The position numbers were made by a program, and so were the translations under genes. The notes beneath the pieces were generated by a model. The model searched no databases, was not told where the DNA came from, and saw only the letters and a list, made by a program, of their open reading frames with translations. Shown here piece by piece: positions 1 through 12,200 of a DNA stretch of 64,000 nt; within the stretch, counting starts at the first letter, position 1; every line of letters begins with the position of its first letter. The stretch lies in the IMG/VR virus record IMGVR_UViG_3300032299_001203, positions 40,087 to 104,086 of that record; one strand, written 5' to 3'. Source of the DNA: a virus.

Positions 1-179
1 AAACTGGTGTGGTCACATTAACTGATTTTAATCCATCACAAATTGATAATCCTTTAGGTATATTAACTTTACAAGCAATACCAAATTCAACAATCGTTTC
101 TTCTGATAAAGATAAAATTATCACATTAGATAATACGGATCAGTCAGCAATTGAAATAAACATTACAGCAAGTAGTTAA
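1..179 (+). CDS. C-terminal end of a baseplate wedge protein, probably gp6 (partial)
   Basis: An open frame runs in from the left edge (first whole codon at 3) and stops with TAA at 177-179; 58 residues are visible. It reads like the small beta-rich C-terminus of T4-family gp6, with a pattern of the type GVVTL-x-F, then a stretch ending in KIITLD before the last strand. In marine T4-like phages gp6 normally lies just before this baseplate block, which supports the guess. Only the tail end is present, so the identification rests on a short match and on position. The next gene starts 3 bases after the stop. Confidence 0.45.
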   Translation, partial: TGVVTLTDFNPSQIDNPLGILTLQAIPNSTIVSSDKDKIITLDNTDQSAIEINITASS

Positions 180-182
180 TAA

Positions 183-3092
183 ATGATTTTAGATAATCAC
201 AAAACATCATTACAGGTTGCTAAACAACTTCCTGAATTTATTCAGGATGATTCAGCTTATCAAAATTTTGTTTCTTTTATTGAAGCATACTATCAATGGA
301 TGGAAACAACTCATAGTGCAAATGCATCAAATACCATTGTTACTTCAAGTGACCAAGGTATAACACACGCATCAAAGAATTTATTAAATTATTCTGATGT
401 TGACAATACATTAGATGAATTTATTGATTATTTTATTAATGATTTTCTTCCTTACATACCAAAAGATGCTTTAACGGACAAAAGAAAATTATTAAAAATA
501 TCAAAAGAATTATACAACAACAAAGGAACAGAAAGTTCTTATAAATTCCTGTTTAGAGCTTTATATAACTCAAGTGCCGAAATATTTAACACATCTGATA
601 CAGTTTTAAAAGCTTCAGATGGCAAATGGGTAATTACAAAATCTTTAAGAATAGATTCTTTAAATCCAAATTGGCTTTTAATTAATAATTTAAGAATTTT
701 TGGAGAAACAACCAAATCATATGCAACAATTGAATATTCAAGTGTAACTGGTTCTAAAACTGAAGTTTTTATTTCAAACATACAGAGATTATTTAATTCT
801 GGAGAATTTGTTCGTGTAGTTGACAACAATAATTTAGATGTTTATTTCCTTAATGGTAAAGTTTATATTCAAAACCAAGGAGTAAACATACCAGAAAACG
901 CTGTGATACTAAGAGGTAAAATTATTGGTGTTATTTCATCGATTAGAATAAACTCCAAAGAACGTGGCCAATTTTATGAACCAGGTGATCCTGTTATTAT
1001 TTCTGGCGGATTAAATCCGGATGTTGTTGATCCAGTTGGTGCAGAAGCTTTTGTTGGTCAAACAACAAGAGGTAGTATTTCATCTATAGTTGTTACTGAT
1101 GGATCAAATGGCTTTCAATTGCCTCCTAATTCAGCTATTAATTTTTTAGGAACGGCAGACGCACCAGCAAGAGCTGAAATTAATTTATTGGATAGTGAAA
1201 AATTAACAAATGTTTCTTTTATTATCAGCAATTCTTTAGGTACGGCTTCAAATATAGCAATTGGCAATACAACTTTAGCACAAACATATAATATATTTCA
1301 AAATCCAGGTGTAACTAATACAAATTCTAGATTAGTGGATGCATTTACATTTACATCTTTTGTTGTTGGGCCAATCGGTTCTATTAAAATTACAAATCAA
1401 GGTGCAGGATATAATAAAACACCAAACGTTACTGTTACTTCTTTGTATTCTACTGACGCAGGACAAAGTGATTTAAAAAATCTTGGCATATTACAACCTA
1501 TTTCAATTCGAAATGCTGGTACTGGTTATGGAAACAATGACACAATTAGTATTGTTGGTGGTTTGGGATCAGGAGCGTTTGCGAACATAGTAGTTAACGC
1601 AACAGGATCAATTGTTAGGGCACCATACATATTTTCTGGCAACAATATAAACACAACTTACTCATTAGGTGGTTTTGGATACACACTTTCTGATCTACCA
1701 ACTATAATAATTAATAGTGAATATGGATCAAATGCAAGTCTTGTTATTCCAGGAATTATGGGAGATGGTGCAATTTTATCTCCAACAACGGATCGTATTG
1801 GCCAAATTTCAACCATCAATATTACCAATCCAGGCGAAGATTATGTTTCTGCACCAAAGGTATATTTAAATGTGCAAGATATTGCTCTGAGTAATGTGTC
1901 TGGAACAAATTCAATTGTTACCGGAGATATCATCTATCAAGGTAATACATACCTGTCTGCAACATATTCTGCAAATGTTTATTCTTTTATTAGAACTTCA
2001 TTTGACACCACAGGAAATACACAAAATGACATCTACAGATTAAGGGTGTATGATTATTCAGGAAATTATGCCGAAGGATTAACTTTAAATATTGATAGAG
2101 AAGTTGGCAACACAACAGTACAATTAAATTTCAGTCCACAACCAGTATTGATTAACAAAGCTGGTTTACCTGGCAGTATGATTAAATATGGTGATGGTAA
2201 TGCTAAAGCTAACGCAGCATTTTTAAATGGATTAATTGTTGGCCAAGGTGTATATTTAAATGAAGATGGACAACCTTCTTCATTAGGATTAGTTCTGGAG
2301 AGTTTAGATTATAATAAGTATACATATGTTTTATCGGTAGAAAAAGCTTTAAAATCATATAAAGATTTAATTTTAAACCTTTTACATCCCGCTGGTTCAA
2401 AACTTATTGGTAGAAATTTACTAAGAAGTTCCAATTCCTTTAACCTTGGAACAGAAACGGGGCACCAAAAAGGTTACACTTTGGAATATGTGGCTGGCGG
2501 AGCAGCTTACTTGACTTTAGAAGTTAACACCGCCACGGATATAATTAGCACCAATATTATCAAAGTCAACAATGTTATATCTGGTAATATTGGTAACACT
2601 ATATTTGCTAATGATTATATAAAATTTGAATCTAGCAATAATGTAAAAGTATACTCCTTAATTACTGACGTTGACTATGTAAATAACAAATTAACAATTG
2701 ATGACAACGTATTTTTAACTTTTGCAAATGTGGGCTTTGGATATGCAAATGCCTCCTCAAACGTCATAAATATAACATCAGTTACGGGACAATATGATGG
2801 TAATTTTGACAGTAAGACACCAGCCAATAACATTATATACGTTGGAGATAGTGTTTCGTTAAACGGTGGACCATATTATGCAGTCACCAGAGTATTCGCC
2901 AACGGTAACATATCGGTGGCCAACAGTTCATTTGGACCATCAGGTAATTCTAGAATAACAGTAAACAAGAATGCTAATACACAAACCGCATTCATATACG
3001 GTCAAGTATTTGTATATGATTATCCATTATTAGCAACAGAATCCGGCAATGAGATTATCACAGAACAAGGAACTTATCTAATCATAGGGTAA
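183..3092 (+). CDS. Baseplate wedge-like virion structural protein, 969 aa
   Basis: This large structural protein lies between a gp6-like end and gp8, the place of gp7 in T4, but I cannot show it is gp7. The N-terminal 150 residues are helical (LPEFI, FVSFIEAYYQWME, then NKGTESSYKFLFRALY and SDGKW), a signature I associate with large baseplate proteins of marine T4-like phages. The middle is beta-rich, with repeated units carrying an ITN-x-G-x-GY core (about residues 395-570). A further GDIIYQG unit near residue 580 is shared with gp8, gp14 and gp15. The C-terminal third is Asn/Ser/Thr-rich. No signal peptide or membrane segment is seen. Role in baseplate assembly is inferred from neighbours. 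Confidence 0.6.
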   Translation: MILDNHKTSLQVAKQLPEFIQDDSAYQNFVSFIEAYYQWMETTHSANASNTIVTSSDQGITHASKNLLNYSDVDNTLDEFIDYFINDFLPYIPKDALTDKRKLLKISKELYNNKGTESSYKFLFRALYNSSAEIFNTSDTVLKASDGKWVITKSLRIDSLNPNWLLINNLRIFGETTKSYATIEYSSVTGSKTEVFISNIQRLFNSGEFVRVVDNNNLDVYFLNGKVYIQNQGVNIPENAVILRGKIIGVISSIRINSKERGQFYEPGDPVIISGGLNPDVVDPVGAEAFVGQTTRGSISSIVVTDGSNGFQLPPNSAINFLGTADAPARAEINLLDSEKLTNVSFIISNSLGTASNIAIGNTTLAQTYNIFQNPGVTNTNSRLVDAFTFTSFVVGPIGSIKITNQGAGYNKTPNVTVTSLYSTDAGQSDLKNLGILQPISIRNAGTGYGNNDTISIVGGLGSGAFANIVVNATGSIVRAPYIFSGNNINTTYSLGGFGYTLSDLPTIIINSEYGSNASLVIPGIMGDGAILSPTTDRIGQISTINITNPGEDYVSAPKVYLNVQDIALSNVSGTNSIVTGDIIYQGNTYLSATYSANVYSFIRTSFDTTGNTQNDIYRLRVYDYSGNYAEGLTLNIDREVGNTTVQLNFSPQPVLINKAGLPGSMIKYGDGNAKANAAFLNGLIVGQGVYLNEDGQPSSLGLVLESLDYNKYTYVLSVEKALKSYKDLILNLLHPAGSKLIGRNLLRSSNSFNLGTETGHQKGYTLEYVAGGAAYLTLEVNTATDIISTNIIKVNNVISGNIGNTIFANDYIKFESSNNVKVYSLITDVDYVNNKLTIDDNVFLTFANVGFGYANASSNVINITSVTGQYDGNFDSKTPANNIIYVGDSVSLNGGPYYAVTRVFANGNISVANSSFGPSGNSRITVNKNANTQTAFIYGQVFVYDYPLLATESGNEIITEQGTYLIIG

Positions 3093-3096
3093 AAAA

Positions 3097-4755
3097 ATGG
3101 CAACAGTAAAAATATCACAACTACCAGTTTTATCACAGTTATCGGCTAACAACGCCAACACAGTATTTGTGGTGGTAGATAAAACCACCAATACAACTTC
3201 ACAGTTTTCTACCACGGTTTTAGCTCAAGGCTTATACGCCAACAATATTTTGAATGTTGGTACTGCAAACACAGGTCTTTTACTTCCTAATTCTGTAGCA
3301 CAATTTATTAGTAATACTGCAATCTTTTCACAAGTTAATTTTCAAAACATTAATTCAAAAGGTTCTGCTGATATTGTTATAACATCAGATGATGGTGATA
3401 ACTCAAATAATTATTTGGATTTGGGTGTTCAAGGTTCAAATATGGATGCTGATCCAACATTTGACTTACCCAATAATGATGGTTATTTGTATATGCATGG
3501 CAAGGACAATCAAAAGTATGGTAATTTATGGATTGGTACAGCGATTGCAAATACTGATTTAGTTTTCTTTACTGGTGATCATAAACAAGCCAATGAGGTT
3601 GCAAGAATTGAAGATGGTGTTGGTCTATCTTTAAAAATGCCTATCAAGTTTGCTGATGGCACCATACAGAACACGGCACCGGTCACAGCAGCACACTCAC
3701 AAGTTATTTTCAATCAAGCCAATTCAGCGTATAATTTTGCTATTAATGTAAACACTTATACTGCGGCAGTGTACGCTCTTTCTAATACACAAAGTAATAG
3801 TATAACAGTAATGCAAGGTGTTAATACAACACAGAATACCAACATCACAACTGCCAACAACCAAGCTTGGGCAGCTTTTGATGCTGCAAATACAAACTCT
3901 GGCAATATTGCCATACTACAGGCAGTTAACACAACACAGAACACCAACATCACTACAGCAAACAATCATGCTTGGGCTGCATTTACCAAAGCAAACAATG
4001 CTTTAGCCAATACAACAGGTATATTTGGTGGTACACTGACCATTACTGGTGATTTGGTGTTTGATGGCAGCCAAACTATTTCAGCAACTGATGATCTTTA
4101 TATTGGTTCAAACGCTGGTATACAAATACAAACTGATCTTGGCGGAACTCAGAAACAATTTCAATTTGGAACGGATGGAAATTTAACTGTTCCAAATTAT
4201 ATTGTATTCCCGGACAATACTGAAATTGGATATAATCCTTCTGCAAGTCCAACTTCTTTCATGGTTTCGACAGCAAACACATTGACATTGGAAGCAAATA
4301 CATACACTTGGGGTTTTGGCGCAGATGGTACTACGATATTTCCAAACGGATTGATTAAGACTCGGACCAATCAGTCCATTGGTATTTTAGCCATAGATGG
4401 CGGATCACTTTCAGAATATCCAGCACAGTTAATGGCACAGCAAGTGGCACAAGCTCAACCAGATACTATTATTTCTTCATATGATAATAGAGCTACTATC
4501 CAAACAAATGTTAATAGTACCATCAAGACTTGGACATTTGGCAGGAATGGTAGTTTAACATTCCCAGATTTATCTGTTCAAAACACCGCATTTACTGGTA
4601 CTGCAATTGACCAAAATGCAACCAATTTGGCTCAAAGTGCTTACGACAAAGCCAATACAACAGCCAATACAACAATTACCATATCACAATTAAAATCTAT
4701 ATCAGCAAATGCTGGAAATTTTGGCGATTTTCAAATTGCAATTGCTGCTTTATAA
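3097..4755 (+). CDS. Tail-fibre-like structural protein with AAFDxANT repeats
   Basis: A 552-residue low-complexity structural protein inserted between two baseplate wedge genes. It opens with KISQLPVLSQL, a start common in tail-fibre-like proteins of marine T4-like phages. Residues about 200-310 hold two near-identical units (VNTTQNTNITTANN followed by AWAAF-x-x-AN) that look like a trimeric coiled-coil or beta/alpha shaft. The remainder is beta-rich and Asn/Thr-rich. The last 27 residues (QLK to DFQIAIAAL) match the end of the small protein at 37884-38165. The gene starts 5 bases after the previous stop. Fibre or baseplate-decoration role is inferred from composition and repeats. Confidence 0.6.
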   Translation: MATVKISQLPVLSQLSANNANTVFVVVDKTTNTTSQFSTTVLAQGLYANNILNVGTANTGLLLPNSVAQFISNTAIFSQVNFQNINSKGSADIVITSDDGDNSNNYLDLGVQGSNMDADPTFDLPNNDGYLYMHGKDNQKYGNLWIGTAIANTDLVFFTGDHKQANEVARIEDGVGLSLKMPIKFADGTIQNTAPVTAAHSQVIFNQANSAYNFAINVNTYTAAVYALSNTQSNSITVMQGVNTTQNTNITTANNQAWAAFDAANTNSGNIAILQAVNTTQNTNITTANNHAWAAFTKANNALANTTGIFGGTLTITGDLVFDGSQTISATDDLYIGSNAGIQIQTDLGGTQKQFQFGTDGNLTVPNYIVFPDNTEIGYNPSASPTSFMVSTANTLTLEANTYTWGFGADGTTIFPNGLIKTRTNQSIGILAIDGGSLSEYPAQLMAQQVAQAQPDTIISSYDNRATIQTNVNSTIKTWTFGRNGSLTFPDLSVQNTAFTGTAIDQNATNLAQSAYDKANTTANTTITISQLKSISANAGNFGDFQIAIAAL

Positions 4756-4763
4756 AAACACTT

Positions 4764-4771
4764 AATAAATA
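4764..4771 (+). promoter_or_regulatory. Late-promoter-like motif AATAAATA just upstream of gp8
   Basis: The T4 late consensus is TATAAATA, read by a gp55-type sigma. This copy ends only 4 bases before the gp8 ATG at 4776, and no Shine-Dalgarno sequence is visible there. If it is used, the transcript would start at or near the start codon. It may equally be chance in AT-rich DNA. Confidence 0.3.
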
Positions 4772-4775
4772 AATC

Positions 4776-6188
4776 ATGGCAAATTTTACAGCAAACTCAT
4801 CTCAACTCATATACGGTAGTAAAATATATGAGGTACTACAATATTATTATGCTCCTGCAACCACTTCTAATGCCACAAACACATTACAGAATTCTTTGTA
4901 TGCGTTTATTGGCCAAGTGGATCCATGGCCAGATGAAGAAGAACCACCCACACCAACACAAGATCAATATTCTTTAAAACAAGTATTCAAAAATATTATT
5001 GCTGCCAAAAAGGTAACATCATCTGATATTTCTCCGGTAATACCAAGGCGAGATTGGAAAACTGGTGTAATATATAATCAGTATTCTGATACAGAAGATA
5101 TGTTTACGGTTGATGCCAATGGTATACTAACAAAAAATTTCTATGTACGAAATCGTTTCGATCAGGTGTTCAAATGTTTAGGAAATGCTAATGGATCACA
5201 ATCAACTATTGAACCTGAGTTTTTACCTGGTACATTTGATAAGTCATTCTTGGTAAAAACAGCAGATGGTTATAAGTGGAAATTTTTATATACAATCAAC
5301 ATTGGCCAAAAACAAAAATTCTTAGATACAAATTGGATGCCTGTGGTTGGTATTGGCCAAAACATTCCAAATCCGGTTGAAACTTTTGCTGCGCAAGGTG
5401 ATATTCAGGTTATTAATGTTACAAACACCGGCCGTGGTTACTTTTCTGGTGGTGTAAAAATTACCATTAATGGTGATGGTCAATTTGCAAATGCTACGGC
5501 TAGTGTTAACGCATCCGGCTTTATTACAGACATTGTTATGGCAAATACCGGCCAAGGATATACTTATGCCGAAACAATAATAACAACGGAGGCAGGTTAT
5601 CCGACCCCCAATGTAGTAGCTACTGCGAGTAGTCCTGTATCGCCTGTAGGAGGTCACGGATTCGATCCTATATCAGAATTAGGATGTAGTCACGCTATGA
5701 TGGCTTTAGAATTTACTGGCAGTGAAGGTGGATTAATACCAACCGATATCACTTACAGGCAATTAGGTCTGGTGTTGGATCCATATTCAAAAAGCAACTT
5801 AGGTAAACTCATACCATATGCAACCGAAACTGTATATGATGTAACGACAAGTATTTTGGTTTCTTCCGGATTAGGTTCGTATGTTAGTGGCCAAGTGGTT
5901 TATCAAGGACCATCTTTGGCAAGAGCAACTTTTAAAGCAAAAATTGTTAGTTTTGATCCAACAACCAATATATTAAAGGTCATAAATATAACAGGAACAC
6001 CAACTGCAAATGAAGTTCTTGTACAAGACAGTTTATTATCAGGTCAGGCTATTATTAGAACGTTATTACAGGTGACCGATCCTGATTTTATCATCTATTC
6101 TGGATATATCACTTATATAGAAAATAGAACAGGAGTTGAACGTAGCGGAGATGCTACTGAACAATTTCGTGTTGTGTTAAGATTTTAA
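4776..6188 (+). CDS. gp8: Baseplate wedge protein gp8
   Basis: Homologue of T4 gp8, a dimeric wedge component of the baseplate. Landmarks shared with T4 gp8 are VIPRRDW (about residue 88), the block TADGYKWKFLYTI (T4 has DGYVWEYLFEI), and the C-terminal SGYITYIENR followed by an acidic EQFRVVLRF end (T4 has GEMIYMENRPP and an ILFTF end). At 470 residues it is longer than T4 gp8 (about 334). The extra length includes a beta insert with TNTGRGY and ANTGQGY repeats (about residues 208-265) and a GQVVYQG unit near residue 370, both shared with neighbouring baseplate and neck proteins. No ribosome binding site is obvious. Confidence 0.9.
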   Translation: MANFTANSSQLIYGSKIYEVLQYYYAPATTSNATNTLQNSLYAFIGQVDPWPDEEEPPTPTQDQYSLKQVFKNIIAAKKVTSSDISPVIPRRDWKTGVIYNQYSDTEDMFTVDANGILTKNFYVRNRFDQVFKCLGNANGSQSTIEPEFLPGTFDKSFLVKTADGYKWKFLYTINIGQKQKFLDTNWMPVVGIGQNIPNPVETFAAQGDIQVINVTNTGRGYFSGGVKITINGDGQFANATASVNASGFITDIVMANTGQGYTYAETIITTEAGYPTPNVVATASSPVSPVGGHGFDPISELGCSHAMMALEFTGSEGGLIPTDITYRQLGLVLDPYSKSNLGKLIPYATETVYDVTTSILVSSGLGSYVSGQVVYQGPSLARATFKAKIVSFDPTTNILKVINITGTPTANEVLVQDSLLSGQAIIRTLLQVTDPDFIIYSGYITYIENRTGVERSGDATEQFRVVLRF

Positions 6189-6200
6189 TGGAAAGAAAAA

Positions 6201-9200
6201 ATGGCACTTAATTTTAATGTAGAACCGTACTATGATGATTTCGATGTAACTAAAAACTACCATCGAATTCTTTTTAAGCCAGGGTATTCTGTTCAGGCTC
6301 GTGAATTAACACAATCTCAAACCATCTTACAAAATCAAATCACAAGTTTTGCTGATGCAATTTTTGCTCAGAACACTCCCGTTTCTGGTGGTAAAGTAAC
6401 AGTCAATCAAAATGTTCATTTTCTAAAGTTAAATGCAATCACACCATCTGGATTAACCACAATTGCGGCATCGTTTGAAAACGGAACAATTTATAGCCAA
6501 GATGGTTCGATTGTTGCAAAGGTAGTTGCTTTCGCAGAAGCCACATCAACTTCTATTGGAGTTGACGGTGATCCACCAACATTAATGGTAACATACATTA
6601 CTGGCAATAAATTTAATAGTGGTGACACCATCTATTTAAATGGATCAAACTATATTGCAACTGTTATTACTTCATCTGTTGGTAATGAAGCTACAGGAAA
6701 AGGATCCATTGCTTCTATATCGAGAGGTATTTTTTATGTTAAAGGTAATTTTGTAACTGCTTCTGAAGATACGGTTATTCTTTCCAAATACAACGAAAAT
6801 CCTTCTTTAAGAGTAGGTTTAAATGCAACAGAAACAATTATAGATTCCAATGATGACACCACTTTGTTGGATCCAGCATTAGGTGCTACAAACTACCAAG
6901 CTCCTGGAGCCGACCGATATTTAATTAGTTTATCGTTAGAAACTCGGCCATTAACATTAGGTGACGATGACAATTTTATTGAATTGGTTCGTCTTGCTGA
7001 AGGTAGCATACAAAAACAAGTTGATGGAACCGTATACTCTGTTATTGACGATTATTTTGCCAAAAGAACAAATGATACTAACGGTGATTTTATTGTTAAT
7101 GATTATACTTTAACCCCTAAAGCAAACACCATTAATTCCAGTAAATATGATATTGGAATTTCAAAAGGTGTTTCTTATGTTCGTGGTTATAGGTTAGAGA
7201 ATCAAAGTCCTGTATCATTAATAAACGACCGAGCAAGAACTCAAGATAGTGTATTGAATAATCCAACATTTATTGATTATGGAAATTACTTCTTTGTCAA
7301 TTCATCTAATGGTGTGTTTGATGTAACTACTTTACCTCCTGTTGATTTTCACACAGTAGATAAAACAAGTATCTCTTTGACAAATGAAAATTCATACAAC
7401 TCGACTAGAGCGGCCACAGGATATATTAGGAATATGATTTATTCCAGTACATCTAATACGGCAAATGGATCGGCTTACATTTACAAAGCGTATGTTTTTG
7501 GAATTCAAAACCAAACCTTAACAGCTAATGTGGCCGCCGGTTCAGCAAATAATTCTTACATAACATTACCAAGCACAAATCAATTTTCAAATGTGGCAAA
7601 TGCTTACTACAATGTAACTGTGAGTATTGACAAAGGTACTTCTGCTGGAGATTTTCGTGTAATTACTAGCTATGATGCCGCTAGCAAAATTGCTTACGTT
7701 GATAGACCTTTTACGGTTGCACCAACCACTTCTTCTCAATTTACATTAAGGTTTGATGTAACTGATATAGAAACTATCATTAAAGCAACACCTGGAATAT
7801 CATACAACATTACAGCAAATGCAACAATCGACACATCAAGCAAACAAACAAATGATGTTCTTGCTGATACTGTTCTTCAAAATCCAAATGCGCCTGAGTT
7901 ATTGTTTAACTTAGGTAATCAATATGTAAGTTATGCAAACAACACTTCATACTTAACAACACAGGTGTTTAGAAACGTTGCGTTTGGTATTTCTGGTGGA
8001 AACATTGTTGCAACATTAACTTTTGGTTCTGCACCTGTTTCCACTCTTTCTTTCTTGGGATCAGGAACATTATCTGCCGATGCTGTTTCACAAAACTTTC
8101 AAATCATTGTAACAAATCCTGGTTCAAATGCAGGTTTAAGAGCTGGTCAAACACTTCCTTGGAACATTTTATCTAGAACGTGTTCGATTACTGGTGCAGG
8201 TTCTACGGCCACATTTACAACACCATCTAGTGATTTAACATCATTTACAGCAACAATTATTGCAAAATCTTTTGTAAAAGCAGGTAATGATACGAGTTAT
8301 ATTATCAAAGCTAAAAATTTAGTAACAGGTAATACAACCGGTGTTAATCTTTCTGGAACAAATGTCAACAGTTACAGTTATGTTGACACAAATCAAGGTC
8401 AAGTGTATATTACTTGGCAAGGTTTGGTTAATCCAGGATCTCCACAAAAATTGTATATTACGGATGTAAAACGAATCGTAAAAATTATTGATACAAAATC
8501 TCAAGCAACATTCCCAACAGATGCAATGTTGTCCGATCCTTCTTATGATATTACCAATAGATTTACGTTTGATAATGGTCAAAGAGATTCTCATTATGAT
8601 TTTGCCACAATTACTTTAGGTGTAGGTCAGCCTGCAATTAAAGGTAACTTACTTGTGGTTCTAGATTACTATGCAACAACTGGTGGTGATGGTTATTATA
8701 GTGTGATGTCATACTTGGCACCAATTTCTTCTTCGCCTGAAGATTATGCTGAAATTCCATCTTACACAAGTTCAACTGGTAACCCATACCAACTAAAAGA
8801 TTGTTTGGATTTTAGGCCATCTCTGATTAATGCTCAACCTGATTTTACGATTAGAGCAAGTGCATCTGGATCAGGTGCCTTAGGTGCTTACATACCTGTT
8901 GACCTTTCAATATTTGAATCCAATTATGGTTATTACTTGAGTAGAAAAGATAAACTTGTTTTAACTAAAGATAGGTCTTTTGAAATTATTCAAGGCACTC
9001 CTTCATCCAATCCAATTGCGCCTGGTGAACCAGATGGTGCACTCGTTATTGCAAATTTAACTCATGATCCATACACAGCTTATATTCCAGGTGAAGTAAC
9101 AGGAGAATTACCAAATCTTTCAATTGAAAGAGTAAAACATAAACGCTGGCAAATGAGAGATATCTCCGATTTGGAAAGCAGAGTTAATAATATTGAATAC

Positions 9201-12200
9201 TATACGGCTCTAAACACTTTGGAAAAAGGTGCTGCTTCATTACAAATTGCTGATGGTAATGGTTTAAACCGATTTAAAAATGGTATATTAGTAGATGATT
9301 TTTCTAGTTATGCTGCATCTGATATTTCTAATAATGATTATTTGGTTTCTATTAACCGCAGAACAAAACAAATGACAGCAGCGCAAGTGGTTAAAAATTT
9401 CCCATTACAATCACTATCATTAGTATACAATATGGGTCAATTGGATTCCACTAGTGCAAATAATTTAGGTTATAAAATTACGACTGCTGGAAAATCTAAT
9501 TTCTTTATGCTGGCCTATACAACAGCCAATGTTATTACTCAACAGATTGCTTCTCGTACAGTTAATTTAAATCCATTTGCTGTATCATTGAATTCAGGTA
9601 TAATGGATTTAACTCCTCCAATGGACAATTGGGTTGATACCGAAAAAGCTCCTGATTTATTAATTGTTGATCCGAATCTACAAGTATATCGTGCAAGTGA
9701 TCAGGTTAATGTTTTACAAGTAGGTGATTGGAAAACAACAGTAGCCACCACCACAGATAATGTAATTGCTGCCGGAAGAAACTGGAGAGTAAATCAGGTT
9801 ACAACCTACACAGAGCAACAACAAAAAACTGTATTAGGTAACTATGATAAGTTGAGTTCCAGTTACCTCGAAACATCAGGATACATTACCGATGTCAGTA
9901 TTTTACCATATATTCGCCAACAATTTTTACAATTTAATACTTATGGCATGTTGGTTAACACCGATGTAAGTGTATATTTTGATGGTGTTTTAGTTGACAA
10001 ATATATTCGTAAACCAAATATTATAGAATTAACAAACGTTAGTGGATCATTTGTTGATGGAGATGTTATTGGTTTATTTGCTGGTGGTAACTTTACACCT
10101 TATGCCAAAATTGTTTCTTATTATGTTAATCCACAAAACTCAAATGTTCGTTTGTATGTTGTAACTTTAGAAGGAATTACATTTAATTCTGGCGTAACAC
10201 TTCAGAATGCCAAATTTAATACATCTGGACAATATCAATCATCTACTGCTAGTGGTAGAATTGCTTCATATACTGGTGTATCTGGAAGATTAAGAAGTGC
10301 AAACTCAACAACATCGATTCAGTTGTCTGTTGCGTCATCAAACACCGACATTTATACCGGTCAAACATTGTATGTTATTAGTGGTTCTGGTGCAGGACAA
10401 TCTTCTGTAATTAGTGCATACAACACGACCACAAAAACAGCAACTTTAACAACGGGAGTTGGTGCAGCTGCAAATGACATCTACTCTATTGGAAAACTAA
10501 CAACCAATGAAGTTGGTATGTTATCTGGTATTTTTGCTTTGCCTGGTGCTACTTTCAAAACAGGCCAAAGAACTTTCAGAGTAGATAATCGAATTGCTGG
10601 TAATATAGGTTCAGAAACAACATTCTCTGAAGCTACATTTCATGCTTCTGGTTTACAAACAACAAAACAAGGTGTAAATTATGCTTCTTCAATTGATTCA
10701 GCAAAAAATACATTTACACAAACACAAACCAAAACAAATGTAAGCAGTTACAATTACACAACTGTGTGGGATCCAGTAGCTCAAACATTTATTATCGATA
10801 AAGATAATTATCCAAACGGTTGTTTTTTAGATTCAATTAAAGTTTTCTTTGCCACCAAGCCTTCTACTGGATATGCACCTGTAACAATATCAATTGTAGG
10901 TACAGTCAATGGATATCCTGGTGGAGAAACTTTGGATCATTCACAAGTAACTTTAACAGCCGAACACATAAAAACATCCAATGATCCACACTATTTAAAT
11001 CCTAATACATATACAGTATTTAAATTCCCAACACCAGTTTATTTGGAACCAAATAAATTGTATGCATTTATATTAAAATGTCCTACATCTAACGAGTATA
11101 CAATTTATACGGCACAAAACGGTGATACAGCAATTTCTTCATCAGTTAAAAATTTGCCAACTGATCCTACACCAGCTACAACAACAAAAATTAACTCTGC
11201 GCCGTATGTTGGTTCATTATTTGTATCACAAAATTCTCAAACATGGACAGCAGATCAAAATGAATCTATGATGTTTGTTGTTGAAAGATGTGTGTTTGAT
11301 GTTGGTTCACAACCACAAATACAATTTGTTGTACCTAATAAATTACCTAATAGAAAAATTGTTGGTCAAGAAATAGAATATTATTTAAATGCAAATTCTA
11401 TTTCAAATACAATAACGTCTTTTGAAAACACAGATGTTTCTGTTGATGCCTTTAATATTTCAACAACAGATTTTATACCAGGTACAACTTCTTTGGGTTA
11501 TCAATATGCATCAACAGTAAAATCATCATATGCAGGTGCACCTACTGTAAGTGTAACTCCTGGTAAATTTGGTACACCAACTTATGATGACATTTATTTA
11601 AATGATGGTTTGGGACAACGTGTATTGAATGCAAATTCAAATACATCATTCTCTCTATTTGCAACAATGACTTCTGTAAACGATGCCGTTTCTCCTGTAA
11701 TTTCTGATGATGGATTAAGTGTATATTCTATAACATGGAATATTAATAATCTTGGATTATCAAACAACATTATAACAATCGTTTCTGGTGGAACAGGATA
11801 TAATGCACAAACAGTTTCCGTAACTGTAAACTCTACTGATGGATATGGTTCTGGTGCAACGGCTGTGGCTAATGTTGTTGGTGGTATTATTGATAGTGTA
11901 CGCATTACTAATCCTGGTTCGGGTTACATAACCACTCCTACAATGACAATAACAGATGATAGCACTCGTTCTGGTAATGCAAATGCTTCCGTTATTCTTG
12001 CTGGTGAAACTTCTAAATCTGGTGGTAATGCGTTGGCCAGATACTTTACCAAGAAAGTTGTATTGAATCAAGGTTTTGATTCTGGTGATCTAAGAGTTTA
12101 CTTTACTGCTTATCGTCCAGTCAATACAAATATATACGTATATTATAAAATACTTTCCAGAAACGATACACAAAAATTTGAAGAAGGTACATGGCAATTG

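Noticed and set aside
3820-3970. Direct repeats that look a little like a CRISPR array
   Set aside because: They are in-frame coding repeats of a fibre protein with imperfect units and no spacers.
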